The notes: generated from the letters alone by a model not told the origin. DNA of 64,000 nucleotides from an uncultured Prevotella sp. (GCA_902491375.1 CABUHE010000006.1:23241-87240), one strand, 5' to 3'; positions 46,268 to 58,200 are shown, numbered from the stretch's first letter. A program made the numbers and translations.

Positions 46268-49200
46268 ATGTCATACTTCAACGAACATGCCCTTGAAATG
46301 TCCATTATGGAGCTGTTTCAGCAAGAGGGCTACATATATACCAACGGCGAAGAAATAAGCAAAGATGCGAGCGATGTTATTCTTCGTGAAGACCTGCGTG
46401 CATATCTGCGTAGCCGCTATGCGAAAGACGGAATAACGGAGCTTGAGGTGGAAAGCGTGATAGCAAAGCTTACGGCAGCAAACGGATTTCTGCTTTACGA
46501 CAAGAATGTGAACACCTATCGCCTTATGACCGAGGGCTTTTCGTTGAAGCGTGAAGACAAGACACAGCCCGACCTGTTTATCGAACCGATAGACTTTGAG
46601 AACGAAGGCAAAAACACGTTCCGCATAGTAAACCAGCTCGAAATACAAGGCGACGTAAAGCGTATTCCTGACGGCATAGTCTATGTAAACGGTCTGCCGG
46701 TAGTTGTGCTAGAATTTAAAAGCGCCGTTAAGGAAGACACGACAATAATGGACGCTTACAGACAGCTTACCGTAAGATACCGCCGCGACATACCCGAGCT
46801 GTTCAAATATAACGCCTTCGTAGTAATAAGCGATGGCGTGAACAACAAATACGGCTCGCTGTTTACGCCTTACGAATTTTTTTATTCATGGCGTAAGGTG
46901 AACAGCGAGGACAAACCCGACGACGGCATAAACTCGCTGATAACAATGGTGAAAGGCATGTTCGGCAAGAAACGTCTGCTGAGCATACTGAAAGACTTTG
47001 TTTACATGCCCGACTCGTCGAAGACGGAAAGTAAGATAATATGCCGTTATCCGCAGTTCTTTGCTACGCATAAGCTGTTTGACAATATCCTTAAACACTC
47101 GCGCCTGCATGAAGGCGGCGACGGAAAGGGCGGTACATACTTCGGCGCGACAGGCTGCGGAAAGAGCTTTACGATGCTCTTTCTTACCCGTATGCTTATG
47201 CGCAGCAAGGCTTTCGCCAGTCCTACCATAGTGCTTATAACCGACCGCACCGACCTTGACGTACAACTATCAGAACAGTTTGCCAAGGCAAAGACATTCA
47301 TCGGCGACGATTGTGTGGTTGAAGTGGAGAGCCGCGCCAAGTTGCGTGAGTATCTTGCAGGACGGACAAGCGGCGGAGTGTTTCTTACAACAATTCATAA
47401 GTTTACCGAAGACACCAAACTGCTATCAGACAGGGCAAACATTATTTGCATATCTGATGAAGCACACCGTTCGCAGACAAATCTACAACAGAACATAAAA
47501 CAGACCGAACGCGGACTGAAGAGAAGCTACGGCTTTGCCAAATATCTGCACGACTCGCTGCCAAACGCCACATACGTAGGCTTTACAGGTACGCCGATAG
47601 ACGCTACTATCGACGTGTTCGGAAAAGTTGTCGACGCCTATACCATGACAGAATCGGTGGCAGACGACATAACAAGGCGCATAGTGTATGAAGGACGCGC
47701 AGCAAAAGTATTGCTCGACAATGCAAAGTTGAATGAGATAGAAGAATACTACAAGAAATGTGCAGAGGAAGGCAGCAACGAGCATCAGATAGAAGAAAGC
47801 AAGAAAGCCGTAACCAAGATGGAAAGCATACTTGGCGATTCAGACCGCTTGCAGGCAGTGGCAGAGGACTTCATCGCGCACTATGAGAAACGCGTTGAAG
47901 AAGGCAGCACCGTAGTCGGTAAAGCCATGTTTGTATGCTCTAACCGAACAATCGCGTATAATCTTTATAAGAAAATCGCAGCCCTAAGACCTGAATGGGT
48001 AAAGCTGCCGGAAGAAGAAAAGAAAGACTATGCCATGGCTGCCGAACCTGTAGCCCTATACGGCAATAAGGAACGGCCGATAGAGCGGATGAAGCTTATA
48101 ATGACACGCACAAAAGACGATGAGCCCGACTTGTATAATCTGTTGGGAACTGACGACGACAGAAGGAACTTCGCGGAAGCATTCAAAAATCCGGAATCAA
48201 ACTTCAAGATAGCCATCGTGGTAGATATGTGGATTACAGGTTTCGACGTACCTTGTCTTGACACAATGTATATCGACAAACCGCTGCAACAGCATACGCT
48301 AATACAGACCATTTCACGCGTAAACAGAGTATATCCGGGAAAGGATAAGGGACTGATTGTTGACTATATCGGAATAAAGAACAATATGAATACAGCCTTG
48401 AAGCATTACGCTCAAGGTGAAAGTGATGATGATTCTATTGAAAGTCTTGAAAAGTCAATCGTCATGGTAAAAGACGAGCTCGACATTATAAGACGTATGT
48501 TCAACGGCTTTGACTATTCAAAATTCACAAGCGGCAGCCCGCTGGAACAGTTGGAAAGCCTTAACCGTGGCGCTGAATTCATGCAACGCACCAAAGAACA
48601 GGAAAATCTGTTTATGGGGCATACAAAGAAACTGAAGTCCGCTTTCAACTTATGCAGCAACAGTGAGGAAATAACTTTCTCTGACAGGGAAGACATACAT
48701 TACTTTACAGGCGTGCGGGCTGTCATATATAAACTGACAAAAGGCGAGGCTCCTGATGCCTCACAAATGAACAGACGGGTCAGGGCAATGATAGAAGAGG
48801 CAATACAGTCGGAAGGCGTAGAAGAGATAATCCGCATAGGCAATGATAAGGAAAATCTTGATGTGCTGAGCGAAGAATATATGGAAAGGCTTGCAAAGAT
48901 GCAAATGCCCAACACAAAAGTAAAACTAATGGAAAGACTGTTGCGCATGGTTATTACCGAATTTAAGAAAGTAAACAAGATGCAAGGCGTAGACTTTTCA
49001 AAAAGGCTTAACGATCTTGTCGATAAATATAATGACAGACGCGACAGTGCTGTATTTGCCGATGAAGTGGTGACGGAAGTTGCCAACCAGATGGCTATGC
49101 TTCTGAAAGAAATTAACAAAGAAAAATCTTCGTATAAAGGTCTTGGTATAAGTTATGAAGAAAAGGCCTTTTATGACATACTGAAAGCAATAGCCAAACA

Positions 49201-49435
49201 GTTCGGATTTGAGTATCCTGAAGATAAATTGCTGGTGCTTGCTGCCGAAATAAAGAAGATTGTGGATGATAAGTCTAAATATACTGATTGGTCAACTCGT
49301 GACGACATCAAAGCCGAACTTAAAATGGATCTTATCGTAGTGTTGGCGGAACATGGTTATCCGCCGGTAACAAACGATGAAGTATTCAAGGAAATTCTTG
49401 AACAGGCCGAGAACTTTAAAAAGAATAACGGATGA
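46268..49435 (+). CDS. hsdR: Type I restriction-modification motor/nuclease subunit
   Basis: A 1055-residue restriction subunit. The N-terminal nuclease domain has DGIVYVNGLPVVVLEFKS (E149 and K151 of the D...ExK centre). The SF2 translocase has GATGCGKS at about 293, DEAH at 397-400, GFTGTPI and QTISRVNRVYPGKDKG. A long helical C terminus binds the methyltransferase. It is codon-typical for the host, unlike hsdS and its neighbour. With hsdM and hsdS it completes a working system; it translocates and cuts unmodified DNA. Confidence 0.96.
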   Translation: MSYFNEHALEMSIMELFQQEGYIYTNGEEISKDASDVILREDLRAYLRSRYAKDGITELEVESVIAKLTAANGFLLYDKNVNTYRLMTEGFSLKREDKTQPDLFIEPIDFENEGKNTFRIVNQLEIQGDVKRIPDGIVYVNGLPVVVLEFKSAVKEDTTIMDAYRQLTVRYRRDIPELFKYNAFVVISDGVNNKYGSLFTPYEFFYSWRKVNSEDKPDDGINSLITMVKGMFGKKRLLSILKDFVYMPDSSKTESKIICRYPQFFATHKLFDNILKHSRLHEGGDGKGGTYFGATGCGKSFTMLFLTRMLMRSKAFASPTIVLITDRTDLDVQLSEQFAKAKTFIGDDCVVEVESRAKLREYLAGRTSGGVFLTTIHKFTEDTKLLSDRANIICISDEAHRSQTNLQQNIKQTERGLKRSYGFAKYLHDSLPNATYVGFTGTPIDATIDVFGKVVDAYTMTESVADDITRRIVYEGRAAKVLLDNAKLNEIEEYYKKCAEEGSNEHQIEESKKAVTKMESILGDSDRLQAVAEDFIAHYEKRVEEGSTVVGKAMFVCSNRTIAYNLYKKIAALRPEWVKLPEEEKKDYAMAAEPVALYGNKERPIERMKLIMTRTKDDEPDLYNLLGTDDDRRNFAEAFKNPESNFKIAIVVDMWITGFDVPCLDTMYIDKPLQQHTLIQTISRVNRVYPGKDKGLIVDYIGIKNNMNTALKHYAQGESDDDSIESLEKSIVMVKDELDIIRRMFNGFDYSKFTSGSPLEQLESLNRGAEFMQRTKEQENLFMGHTKKLKSAFNLCSNSEEITFSDREDIHYFTGVRAVIYKLTKGEAPDASQMNRRVRAMIEEAIQSEGVEEIIRIGNDKENLDVLSEEYMERLAKMQMPNTKVKLMERLLRMVITEFKKVNKMQGVDFSKRLNDLVDKYNDRRDSAVFADEVVTEVANQMAMLLKEINKEKSSYKGLGISYEEKAFYDILKAIAKQFGFEYPEDKLLVLAAEIKKIVDDKSKYTDWSTRDDIKAELKMDLIVVLAEHGYPPVTNDEVFKEILEQAENFKKNNG

Positions 49436-49577
49436 TAAACATATAATTTATTTCTAATAAAAAAGAAACAGCAAGAGAACCTATAACAATTACTTTTCAG
49501 CTTATAAGACATTAAATTTTATAGGTTTCAGCCCCATGAAAACAAGACGGGGGACGGTATTTATTGACTGTACAGAC

Positions 49578-50075
49578 ATGGACAAGCTGACCAAAGAGCA
49601 ACGCCACCGCAATATGGCGGCCATACACGGAAAGGACACCAAGCCGGAGATGCTGGTGCGGAAGTTCCTTTTCAGCCGCGGATTCCGCTACCGGCTAAAC
49701 CATCCGCGCCTGCCGGGACACCCTGACCTTGTGCTGCGCAAATACAGGACTGTTATTTTTGTGAACGGATGTTTCTGGCACGGACACGACAACTGCAAAT
49801 ATTTCAGACTGCCGAGGACCAACGTCGAGTTCTGGAAGAACAAGATTGAACGCAACAAAAAGCGCGACCATGAGGAGCAGATACGGCTCGCGGCCATGGG
49901 ATGGCACTGCATTACGGTGTGGGAATGTCAGCTGAAACCGCAGCTCCGTGAAGAAACGCTCGAATCGCTGGCATACACTCTGAACCGCATTTTCCTTGAA
50001 GACCATGAGATAAAGACATACTCCATACCAGAGATTGACGACCGTCAGATGGCTGCCGAGCCTGAGCGGAAATGA
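49578..50075 (+). CDS. vsr: Very short patch repair endonuclease (Vsr)
   Basis: A 165-residue nuclease that nicks T:G mismatches formed by deamination of 5-methylcytosine. Family signatures are KPEMLVRKFLFSRGFRYRLN, HPRLPGHPDLV (catalytic Asp) and VNGCFWHGHDNCKYF (His and Zn-binding residues). The frame opens 14 codons earlier, but MDKLTKEQRHRNM at 49578 matches the family start. There is no cytosine methyltransferase in the window; the only methylase here makes N6-methyladenine. It ends inside a possible extension of the HTCS frame, whose real start is at 50209. Confidence 0.93.
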   Translation: MDKLTKEQRHRNMAAIHGKDTKPEMLVRKFLFSRGFRYRLNHPRLPGHPDLVLRKYRTVIFVNGCFWHGHDNCKYFRLPRTNVEFWKNKIERNKKRDHEEQIRLAAMGWHCITVWECQLKPQLREETLESLAYTLNRIFLEDHEIKTYSIPEIDDRQMAAEPERK

Positions 50076-50138
50076 CGCCAGACAAAGAAGTCTTTATATT
50101 TTTTCCTTACAAAAAGCTGATATATTATTTATTTTTTG

Positions 50139-50146
50139 TACTTTTG
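50139..50146 (+). promoter_or_regulatory. Promoter of the HTCS gene
   Basis: TACTTTTG followed by T, with an upstream T-rich stretch (ATTTTTTG) in a suitable place. It gives a leader of about 55 nt to ATG at 50209 and supports that start over the one at 50035. Confidence 0.6.
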
Positions 50147-50208
50147 TTAATGAATTACAAAATACGGGAAACTTACCAACTATCTTGCCTTGTCAATCTG
50201 ATACGAAT

Positions 50209-53200
50209 ATGAGACATATAATCAGACTTATCTGCATACTCATTTTTGTCGTATTCCGCAACATCTCGTTACCATGTTACGGAGCATTGCCTACTATATC
50301 CGAGGTCCGTCATATAGGCCATTCATACGGATTGAGCAGCCAACGAGTATATTCGATTATAGAGGACAGATTCCACGCAATATGGATAAGCACAAAATCG
50401 GGTGTAGACCGCTACAACGGACTGACGCTGAAGAACTATAAACTGTCGGACGAAGCTAATTACGGAGACCTCGCCGCAAGAATAATCCAATTATCATATA
50501 TGCCCGACGGGACTCTTTGGGCATACGACAACACCGGTAAAATATACAGATATTCAGAAACTTACGATGAGTTTGAACTGATAATGAAGCTGTCTGAACA
50601 GGTATCCGGCTACATTACTCTAAATAAATACCACATAACGAAAAGCGGAAAAACGTTTTTCGGGCTTACGTCAGGACTCTATGTGCTCGACAAGAACAAT
50701 AAGGTCAGCAAGTATATTACAGGTCTTAACGTGAACGATATTGTTTCGCTGGGCGACAAGCTTTATCTGGCAACGACGTCAGGACTTAAAATAGTCAACA
50801 CCGCAAGGAACAGACAGACTGTAAGTCTGATGAACGGAATGAACATACAGACTCTATATTATGACTTAGAAAGACATAATCTATTTATCGGTACGTTCAA
50901 CAGCGGTCTGTGGATACTCAATATCGACAGCGGAAAACTCGAACTAGTTAATGCAGAGACCGTATTTTTCAACAATCCTATCCGCTCTATAATAAAATAC
51001 GACTCTAACACCATTATTACAGGTATTGACGGAAGCGGCATCTTCACATATAACTACAGCGACAGAAGTATAAAACAGTTTATCGACTCAGACGACAACG
51101 CCAACGATGTAAGTCTGATGAGCAACGGCATTTACACGATATACAAAGACAGCTCAAACAGCCTGTGGATAGGCAGCTATACAGGCGGAGTGTCGCGAAT
51201 CGTATTCTCGAAATATCCGATAAACTTCTTCACTCACAAGAAGAATGACGCACAATCACTTATAAACAACAACGTAAAGTCAATAGCCGAAGGCGGAAAC
51301 GGCGACCTGTGGTTTGCCACGGAAAGAGGCATAAGCGTTTACAGGACCGGCAGTGATTCATGGACTCACCTGCTTCCAAACAATGTGTGCGTATCGCTCT
51401 GCCACGGCAACAAAGGAGAAATGGCAGTCGGGACATACGGCAAAGGTATATTCATTCTCGACAAAAACGGGAAAATACTTAAACATCTGACGAAACAGAC
51501 CGACAATGTTACGTCAAACTATATCTTCTCGATAAATAAAGACAACGACGGCGACTACTGGGTGGGCAGCATAGACGGCAACCTGATGAACCTGGACAAC
51601 AACTGGCACCTAAAGAAAACATACGACATAAAACAGGTTTTCTCTATCGAAACAATAGGGAAAGACATCATTGCAGCCGCAACGACCGACGGATTCTATC
51701 TGATAAACAAACGCTCAGGAAAGACCGAACAGTTTGCTACGGCAAAAGAACATATAAAGGAAAACGTCAGCGCCTATATCATTTCAATGGTGTTCAACTC
51801 AAATAAAACCGTATGGCTCGGCACAGAGGGCGGCGGACTTGTTCTTTACGATTACAGCAAGCACAAGACAACAAAACATTTCACGACCACCGACGGACTG
51901 CCTTCAAACGACATATACGGACTAAAGACCGACACCGAAGGGCGCTTATGGATAAGCACCGGAAACGGAATAGCCGTTATGGACAAAGGCAAAATATGGA
52001 ATCTGAACTATATTGACGAAATAAACCAGGAATACAACAAAGCAGCCTGTATCATAACAAACTCAGGCAACCTCCTATTCGGAAGCACCAACGGAGTGGT
52101 AGAAATAAAACCGTCCGAAATAACAAAGGTCAGCTATAACGCACCGCTCCGACTGACACGGTTTGATGTTGACATTCCCGGCAACAGCAATCCTAAGTTC
52201 ATACAAAGCATTTTCAACATGCTTGCCGACAAGGAAATCACGCTGAAGCACAACCAGAACAGTTTCAGAATAAACTTCGAGTCAATCAATCTGCGTTATC
52301 AGGAAGACATTATTTATAAGTTCATTCTTGAAGGATACGACAACAGCTGGAGCGAGGCCGGACAGACAGAGTCGGCACGCTACAAGAACGTCAATCCGGG
52401 AACATACACATTCAGAGTGTGCAGCATAAGCAAAAGCACAGGTAAGACAATCGACGAGAAGTCTGTTAAGATTACAATCCTCCCGCCCTGGTGGAACACA
52501 TGGTGGGCATGGCTGTGCTACATCATAATCTTCGGACTGGTATGCTACTTCGCCATACGCTACAAACTGTATCAGCTCCAGAAGAAACACTATGACGACA
52601 AGATAAACTTCTTCATCAACACGTCGCACGACATACGCACGCCTATCACTCTGGTAATGGCTCCATTGGAAGATATGCGCAAGGAGAAAGACCTGCCCGA
52701 CAGTGCAAGATACCTTCTCAACCTTGCCGACACAAACATCAGAAAGCTCTATTCGCTGACATCACAGCTGCTTGAATTTGAGAAAATCGGAACAAATCTG
52801 AACAATACGAGCCTCATCTCTATCAACCTGAACGAGATGCTGACTGAAGAAACGGCATGTTTCCAGTCAGTATGCGATAAGAAAGAGCTACATCTGTCGC
52901 TGTCACTTCCAGACGAGCAGGTATGCGTCAAGGCCACACAACGTATGCTTGAGATAATATTCGACAACCTTATATCAAACGCCTGCAAATACACCAAGAA
53001 CGGCGGAACGATAAAGGTCAGTCTGACAGCTGATACGAAAAAGGCTATTGTCATTATTGAAGATACAGGAATAGGAATACCTCAGGACGGATACAAGCAC
53101 ATATTCTCAGACATTTACAGGGCAAAGAACGCCTACGAGCTACAGGAACATGGCTCCGGATTCGGTCTTCTGCAAGTGCAACGCATTGTAAAATATCTTG

Positions 53201-54171
53201 ACGGCAAGGTGAAGTTCACATCAAAAGAAGGTGTCGGAACCACATTTACTGTAACACTGAACAGGACATTTACCGAGGCTGTGCCAAGCTCACGCCAGTC
53301 ATCAATAGAGGAAATACTCAATGAAGTGCTTCCGGCTGACATCCAGACAGAGGCCGAATACGGAAACGAAGGAGAAACAATACTCATAGTGGAAGACAAT
53401 GACGACCTGCGAAACTATCTATGCAAGACACTGTCGCTGAACTATAAGGTAATAGGAAAACCGACAGCAAACGAAGCACTGTCGTATCTTGAGACAGATT
53501 ATCCCGACCTCATCATCTCCGACGTGATGATGCCCGGCATCCAAGGCGACGACTTCTGCCGGATTATAAAAGAAAGACCTGAAACGGCAGGCATTCCTAT
53601 AATACTCCTTACTGCCAAGACCAACCACGAGGCAGTGGTAACCGGACTGAAGAAAGGCGCGGACGACTATCTTACCAAACCTTTCAGCACTGAGATCCTG
53701 AGACTAAAAATCAAAGGCATGATTGACAACAGGAAACGTATGCGCGAATATCTGCTCCGTCATGCTGTAAACAAGGTTGAAAGCGGAAAAGACAACCAGC
53801 CAATATCACAATCAGCCGGAGAGACCAAAGAGATGGCCCTGAACGAGAACGACAGAATATTTGTGGAAAAAGCTACCGACATAGTATTACAGAACATCAG
53901 CAACACGGACTTCAGTATCGACATACTATGCCGCGAAATGGCAATGAGCCGCTCCCTTTTCTACAGCCGTCTGAAGTCGCTTACGGGAAGAGCACCACAG
54001 GAATTCATACGCATCATCCGCCTCGAACGCGCTGCCGAACTTTTGAAGAAAGGCACATCTGTTATCGAAGTATCTGAAGCCACAGGCTTCATAAATGTAA
54101 AGTACTTCAGCACCGTTTTCAAAAAGCATTTCGGCATACAGCCAAGCAGATTTGCAGAAGAAAAGAACTAG
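50209..54171 (+). CDS. Hybrid two-component system sensor-regulator (HTCS)
   Basis: A 1320-residue one-protein signalling system for glycans. After a signal peptide (MRHIIRLICILIFVVF), the periplasmic sensor has about 14 Reg_prop blades (repeated GLWIGSYTGG and GRLWISTGNG-type units) and a Y_Y_Y domain (about 690-755). One membrane helix (about 764-785) leads to a HisKA domain with His807 in TSHDIRTP, an HATPase domain (DNLISNACKYTK, EDTGIGIPQDG), a receiver with Asp1105 in ISDVMMPG, and an AraC-type HTH at the C terminus. It lies directly before the PUL it surely controls. The in-frame extension to 50035 overlaps vsr and lacks a signal peptide, so it is not used. Confidence 0.94.
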   Translation: MRHIIRLICILIFVVFRNISLPCYGALPTISEVRHIGHSYGLSSQRVYSIIEDRFHAIWISTKSGVDRYNGLTLKNYKLSDEANYGDLAARIIQLSYMPDGTLWAYDNTGKIYRYSETYDEFELIMKLSEQVSGYITLNKYHITKSGKTFFGLTSGLYVLDKNNKVSKYITGLNVNDIVSLGDKLYLATTSGLKIVNTARNRQTVSLMNGMNIQTLYYDLERHNLFIGTFNSGLWILNIDSGKLELVNAETVFFNNPIRSIIKYDSNTIITGIDGSGIFTYNYSDRSIKQFIDSDDNANDVSLMSNGIYTIYKDSSNSLWIGSYTGGVSRIVFSKYPINFFTHKKNDAQSLINNNVKSIAEGGNGDLWFATERGISVYRTGSDSWTHLLPNNVCVSLCHGNKGEMAVGTYGKGIFILDKNGKILKHLTKQTDNVTSNYIFSINKDNDGDYWVGSIDGNLMNLDNNWHLKKTYDIKQVFSIETIGKDIIAAATTDGFYLINKRSGKTEQFATAKEHIKENVSAYIISMVFNSNKTVWLGTEGGGLVLYDYSKHKTTKHFTTTDGLPSNDIYGLKTDTEGRLWISTGNGIAVMDKGKIWNLNYIDEINQEYNKAACIITNSGNLLFGSTNGVVEIKPSEITKVSYNAPLRLTRFDVDIPGNSNPKFIQSIFNMLADKEITLKHNQNSFRINFESINLRYQEDIIYKFILEGYDNSWSEAGQTESARYKNVNPGTYTFRVCSISKSTGKTIDEKSVKITILPPWWNTWWAWLCYIIIFGLVCYFAIRYKLYQLQKKHYDDKINFFINTSHDIRTPITLVMAPLEDMRKEKDLPDSARYLLNLADTNIRKLYSLTSQLLEFEKIGTNLNNTSLISINLNEMLTEETACFQSVCDKKELHLSLSLPDEQVCVKATQRMLEIIFDNLISNACKYTKNGGTIKVSLTADTKKAIVIIEDTGIGIPQDGYKHIFSDIYRAKNAYELQEHGSGFGLLQVQRIVKYLDGKVKFTSKEGVGTTFTVTLNRTFTEAVPSSRQSSIEEILNEVLPADIQTEAEYGNEGETILIVEDNDDLRNYLCKTLSLNYKVIGKPTANEALSYLETDYPDLIISDVMMPGIQGDDFCRIIKERPETAGIPIILLTAKTNHEAVVTGLKKGADDYLTKPFSTEILRLKIKGMIDNRKRMREYLLRHAVNKVESGKDNQPISQSAGETKEMALNENDRIFVEKATDIVLQNISNTDFSIDILCREMAMSRSLFYSRLKSLTGRAPQEFIRIIRLERAAELLKKGTSVIEVSEATGFINVKYFSTVFKKHFGIQPSRFAEEKN

Positions 54172-54197
54172 AAAAACAGTGAAAACTAATATAAGTG

Positions 54198-54236
54198 AAG
54201 GTCTGAATCCAAATCACAGCAGGACTCAGACCTTTT
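54198..54236 (+). terminator. Terminator of the HTCS gene
   Basis: AAGGTCTGA pairs with TCAGACCTT (9 bp, 19-nt loop with a secondary TCC/GGA pair), followed by TT and C. It separates the regulator from the PUL structural genes. Confidence 0.8.
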
Positions 54237-54327
54237 CTAACTCATTGATATTGTATACTTTATAAAATATAACGACAATCAAACCTTAAATAACAGACAT
54301 CAAACCATAAAATATCAAAAGGCTTAC

Positions 54328-54335
54328 TAATTTTG
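54328..54335 (+). promoter_or_regulatory. Promoter of the beta-glucan PUL
   Basis: TAATTTTG followed by G matches the -7 box, about 75 nt before GH16. The -33 region lacks a clear TTTG, which is usual for promoters activated by an HTCS. Confidence 0.6.
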
Positions 54336-54408
54336 GCAAAAATTTCTGAAGCGACAGCTGAAGAACTGAAATACCAAAACTATACTATAATTACAATAAA
54401 CCTCAACC

Positions 54409-55248
54409 ATGAACAAGAAAGTAAGCCTTATTATCACATTTTTGTGTGGAGTATTTACAGCCTGTTCGTCTGACTCAGGAGATTCAGACATCAAACCAGA
54501 TCCGATTGAACCGGATGAGAATGTACTATTCTTTGACGACTTCAAGACCTTTGACAATTCTGTATGGACCAAAGAGACTCACGAATCCGGATGGACCAAT
54601 CAAGAACTGCAAGCCTATGAACCCGGGCAGGTAAAAGTTGGTAAAGACGGAGACAAATCTGTCCTTATGCTAACGGCGGAATGGAAAAACGGAAAAATTG
54701 TATCCGGCCGAATCAACTCCAAGAAAAAGAAGAGTTTTAAGTACGGCACAATCAGTGCAAGTATCAAACTTCCTAAAACGGCAAATGGTCTTTGGCCGGC
54801 ATTCTGGATGATGGGTGACAATGACAAAGAGTGGCCGGCATGCGGAGAAATCGACATTATGGAAATGGGCGACGAGGAAGGCATCAGAACCAACACATCT
54901 TCAAGAAGAGTAAACTCGGCCATCCATTTCGGCTCCGCTCCGGCTTATCACGAGCAGTTGTATCATGCCTCTACAGTAGAGACAGACTTGCAGGACGGAC
55001 AATATCACACATACACCTTGGACTGGAACGAATCACAAGCCAGCGTTTCGATTGACGGCAATCTGTTTTATACTTTCGACATAAAAGACAATCCTTACTT
55101 CCACGACAAGTTCTTCATTCTTTTCAATCTTGCAGTTGGAGGAACTTTCACAGGTATCACTGACGCAAATGACATCACAGCCCTCAAGAAAGGAGAGAAA
55201 GCAACCATGTATGTCGACTGGATTAAAATCACTAACCATAATAACTAA
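54409..55248 (+). CDS. Surface GH16 endo-beta-glucanase lipoprotein
   Basis: A 279-residue lipoprotein (signal MNKKVSLIITFLCGVFTAC, then SSDSGDSDIK export-type linker). The GH16 beta-jelly roll has the active-site strand GEIDIMEMG: nucleophile Glu147, Asp149 and acid/base Glu152. The E-x-D-x-x-E spacing is that of laminarinase-type GH16 enzymes rather than strict lichenases (E-x-D-x-E). A final WIKITN strand is the usual GH16 end. It cuts beta-1,3- or mixed-linkage glucan at the cell surface. It is the first gene of the PUL transcript and 12 bp before susC. Confidence 0.92.
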   Translation: MNKKVSLIITFLCGVFTACSSDSGDSDIKPDPIEPDENVLFFDDFKTFDNSVWTKETHESGWTNQELQAYEPGQVKVGKDGDKSVLMLTAEWKNGKIVSGRINSKKKKSFKYGTISASIKLPKTANGLWPAFWMMGDNDKEWPACGEIDIMEMGDEEGIRTNTSSRRVNSAIHFGSAPAYHEQLYHASTVETDLQDGQYHTYTLDWNESQASVSIDGNLFYTFDIKDNPYFHDKFFILFNLAVGGTFTGITDANDITALKKGEKATMYVDWIKITNHNN

Positions 55249-55260
55249 AGCTAAATAAGC

Positions 55261-58200
55261 ATGAATGTAAATCTTTTCTCTAAAATTGTGTTATGCGGAA
55301 CTTTGCTAAGTGGCTTACCTGCCATGAACCAAGTATTCGCAGCTACGGAGCCAGCTCCGACACAAAATGCCTCACAGACAATAAAAGTAAAGGGCATTGT
55401 AAAAGACGGAACAGGACCGGTCATCGGTGCTACCGTCATTGAAAAAGGTACTTCAAACGGTACTGTTACTGACCTTGACGGTAATTTCACATTAACAGTA
55501 AAAAGCGGAGCAACACTCGTAGTCAGCTACGTGGGAATGAAAGAAGTAGAAGTAAAGGCTTCGTCAAAACCTATTACCATTACTCTTGAAGACGATTCAA
55601 AGGTTCTTAACGAAGTAGTGGTAACTGCCTTAGGTATAAAGAGAGACCGTAAAGCTCTGGGCTACGGTCTTGACGAAGTGAAAGGTGCTGCGTTTGAAAA
55701 AGCCAAAGAGACAAACGTCATCAACGCCATGGCAGGACGTGTCGCCGGACTTGTTGTAAGCCAGACTGCAGGCGGTCCGTCAGGCTCTACACGAGTAATA
55801 TTAAGAGGTAGCACTGAAATGACAGGCAACAATCAGCCACTGTACGTTGTCGACGGTGTGCCTTTGGATAATACAAACTTCGGTAGCGCAAGCACAGCTG
55901 GCGGATACGACCTCGGCGACGGAATATCAAGCATCAACCCTGACGACATCGAGAGCATGTCCGTACTGAAAGGTCCGGCTGCATCAGCACTGTACGGAAG
56001 CCGCGCAAGCCACGGTGTAATTCTTATCACAACAAAGAAAGCCGACGGCAAAGGTAAATTCTCTGTTGAATACAACGGAACTCTTACTGTCGACCAACAG
56101 CTTTCGAAATGGGACGACATACAGCAGGTCTACGGTATGGGAAGCGGCGGAACATACAGTATCGACGCTATCTCAAACACAAACAAGAGCTGGGGTCCGA
56201 AAGCTGACGGAAGCAATATGCTGAAATACTTTGACGGAGTGGAGCGTCCGTATCTTATCATTCCCGACAACACTTCAGGATTCTTCCGCACCGGTCTTAC
56301 AGCCAACAACACGGTTGCAGTTTCGGCAAACTATAAAAATTCAGGTATGCGTTTCACTTTCTCTGACATGAGAAACAAGGACATTGTACCTAACGCTGAC
56401 ATGAGCCGAGACATCTTCAACCTGAGATCAAACTCTACATTAGGCAAGGTTGACCTTGACTTCTCTGTCAACTATACACACGAAGACGTGAACAACCGTC
56501 CGGCACTTGGCGACAGCAAGTCGAACATTGGTAAAAACCTTATGACACTTGCAACCACTTATGACCAGGCATGGCTGCGCACATATCAGGACGAGAACGG
56601 TGAATACTCAAACTGGAACGGCATGGACCCATATAACGTCAATCCGTACTGGGACGTTTACAAGAACTCCAACAACTCAGACAAAGACCTTATCCGTTTC
56701 CATGCCTCAGCTATATGGAACATCAACCAGCACCTGAAGATTAAGGGTACAGCAGGTACAGAATTCAACTGGTTCACATTCCAGGATTTCAAGGCTCCTA
56801 CAACTCCGGGATATGAGGCAGGATATCTGCAAAGAAGCAAGTTCGAGAACAAGATGTACAACTTCGAGCTTATAGCGACCTACAACAACCGCTGGGGCGA
56901 CTTTGACTTTACCGGAACATTCGGTGGAAACGTCTACAAAGTGGACAACAAAACTACAATCACGACTGCCAAGGACATGCAGATACGCGACGTTGTTGCC
57001 ATAATGAGCTTCAATGAAACAAGTCTTGAGGAAAACAGCTACCGCAAACAGATAAACTCTCTTTTCGGTGCGGTAAACTTAGGATGGAAGAGCCTTCTCT
57101 ACCTCGACGCTACTGTCCGTGGAGACCAGTCATCAACCCTTCCGGTCAACAACAACATTTACGTTTACCCGTCTGTATCAGGAAGCCTTGTATTCTCTGA
57201 ACTCATCAACAGAAAGGACATCCTTCCCTACGGTAAGTTAAGACTGTCATGGGCGCAGGTCGGAAGCGATACTGACCCTTATCAGTTAGGACTGGTATAT
57301 ACAAAGTCAAAATTCACTTACCCAGGCTATACCATTGGCTACATCAACAACGAGACAATACCTAACAAAGATCTGAAACCGACAAGAACAAACTCTTTCG
57401 AGATAGGTTTTGAGACAAAATTCCTCAACAACCGCATCGGTCTTGACTTCACATACTATAATCAGATAAGTAAAGACCAGATTATGGGTATCGCAAGCAG
57501 CTGGACAACAGGTTATCCATACCGACTGATCAACGCCGGAGAAATACAGAACCAAGGTATTGAGATTACCCTCAACACACGCCCGATACAGATAGGCGAT
57601 TTCGCATGGGACTTGAACTTCAACTTCGCAAAGAACAGCAACAAGGTGAAGAAGCTTGTTGACAACATGGATATGTTCGAGCTTGAGAAAGCGACATGGC
57701 TCGATGTACAGATTGCCGCAAAAGTTGGAGAGAACTTCGGCTCAATAGTTGGTCCTGACTTCGTAAGAAACGAGAACGGCGACATACTGATTGACCCGCA
57801 GACCGGTCTGCCACAGTACGACAAGAGCAACCACGTACTCGGCAACGCGTCATGGGACTGGACCGGAGGTATCAGCACTGCCATCCATTACAAGAACTTC
57901 TCACTCTCAGCTTTGTTCGACATCAAGGTCGGAGCTGACCTCTACTCTATGTCTGCACGCGCAGCATACGAATCAGGTAAGAGCAAGGCAACATTGCAAG
58001 GCCGTGACGAATGGTACGCTTCAGAAGAGCAGCGTCAGGCTGCCGGCATACCTAAGGGCTCAGCCAACTGGGAACCGACAGGAGGATTCATCGCTCCGGG
58101 TGTAATCGATAACGGCGACGGAACTTACCGTCCCAACGACATCATCATCAATCCTGAAGACTACTGGATGAGCGTATGCCGCAATGCTCCGTCAATGTTC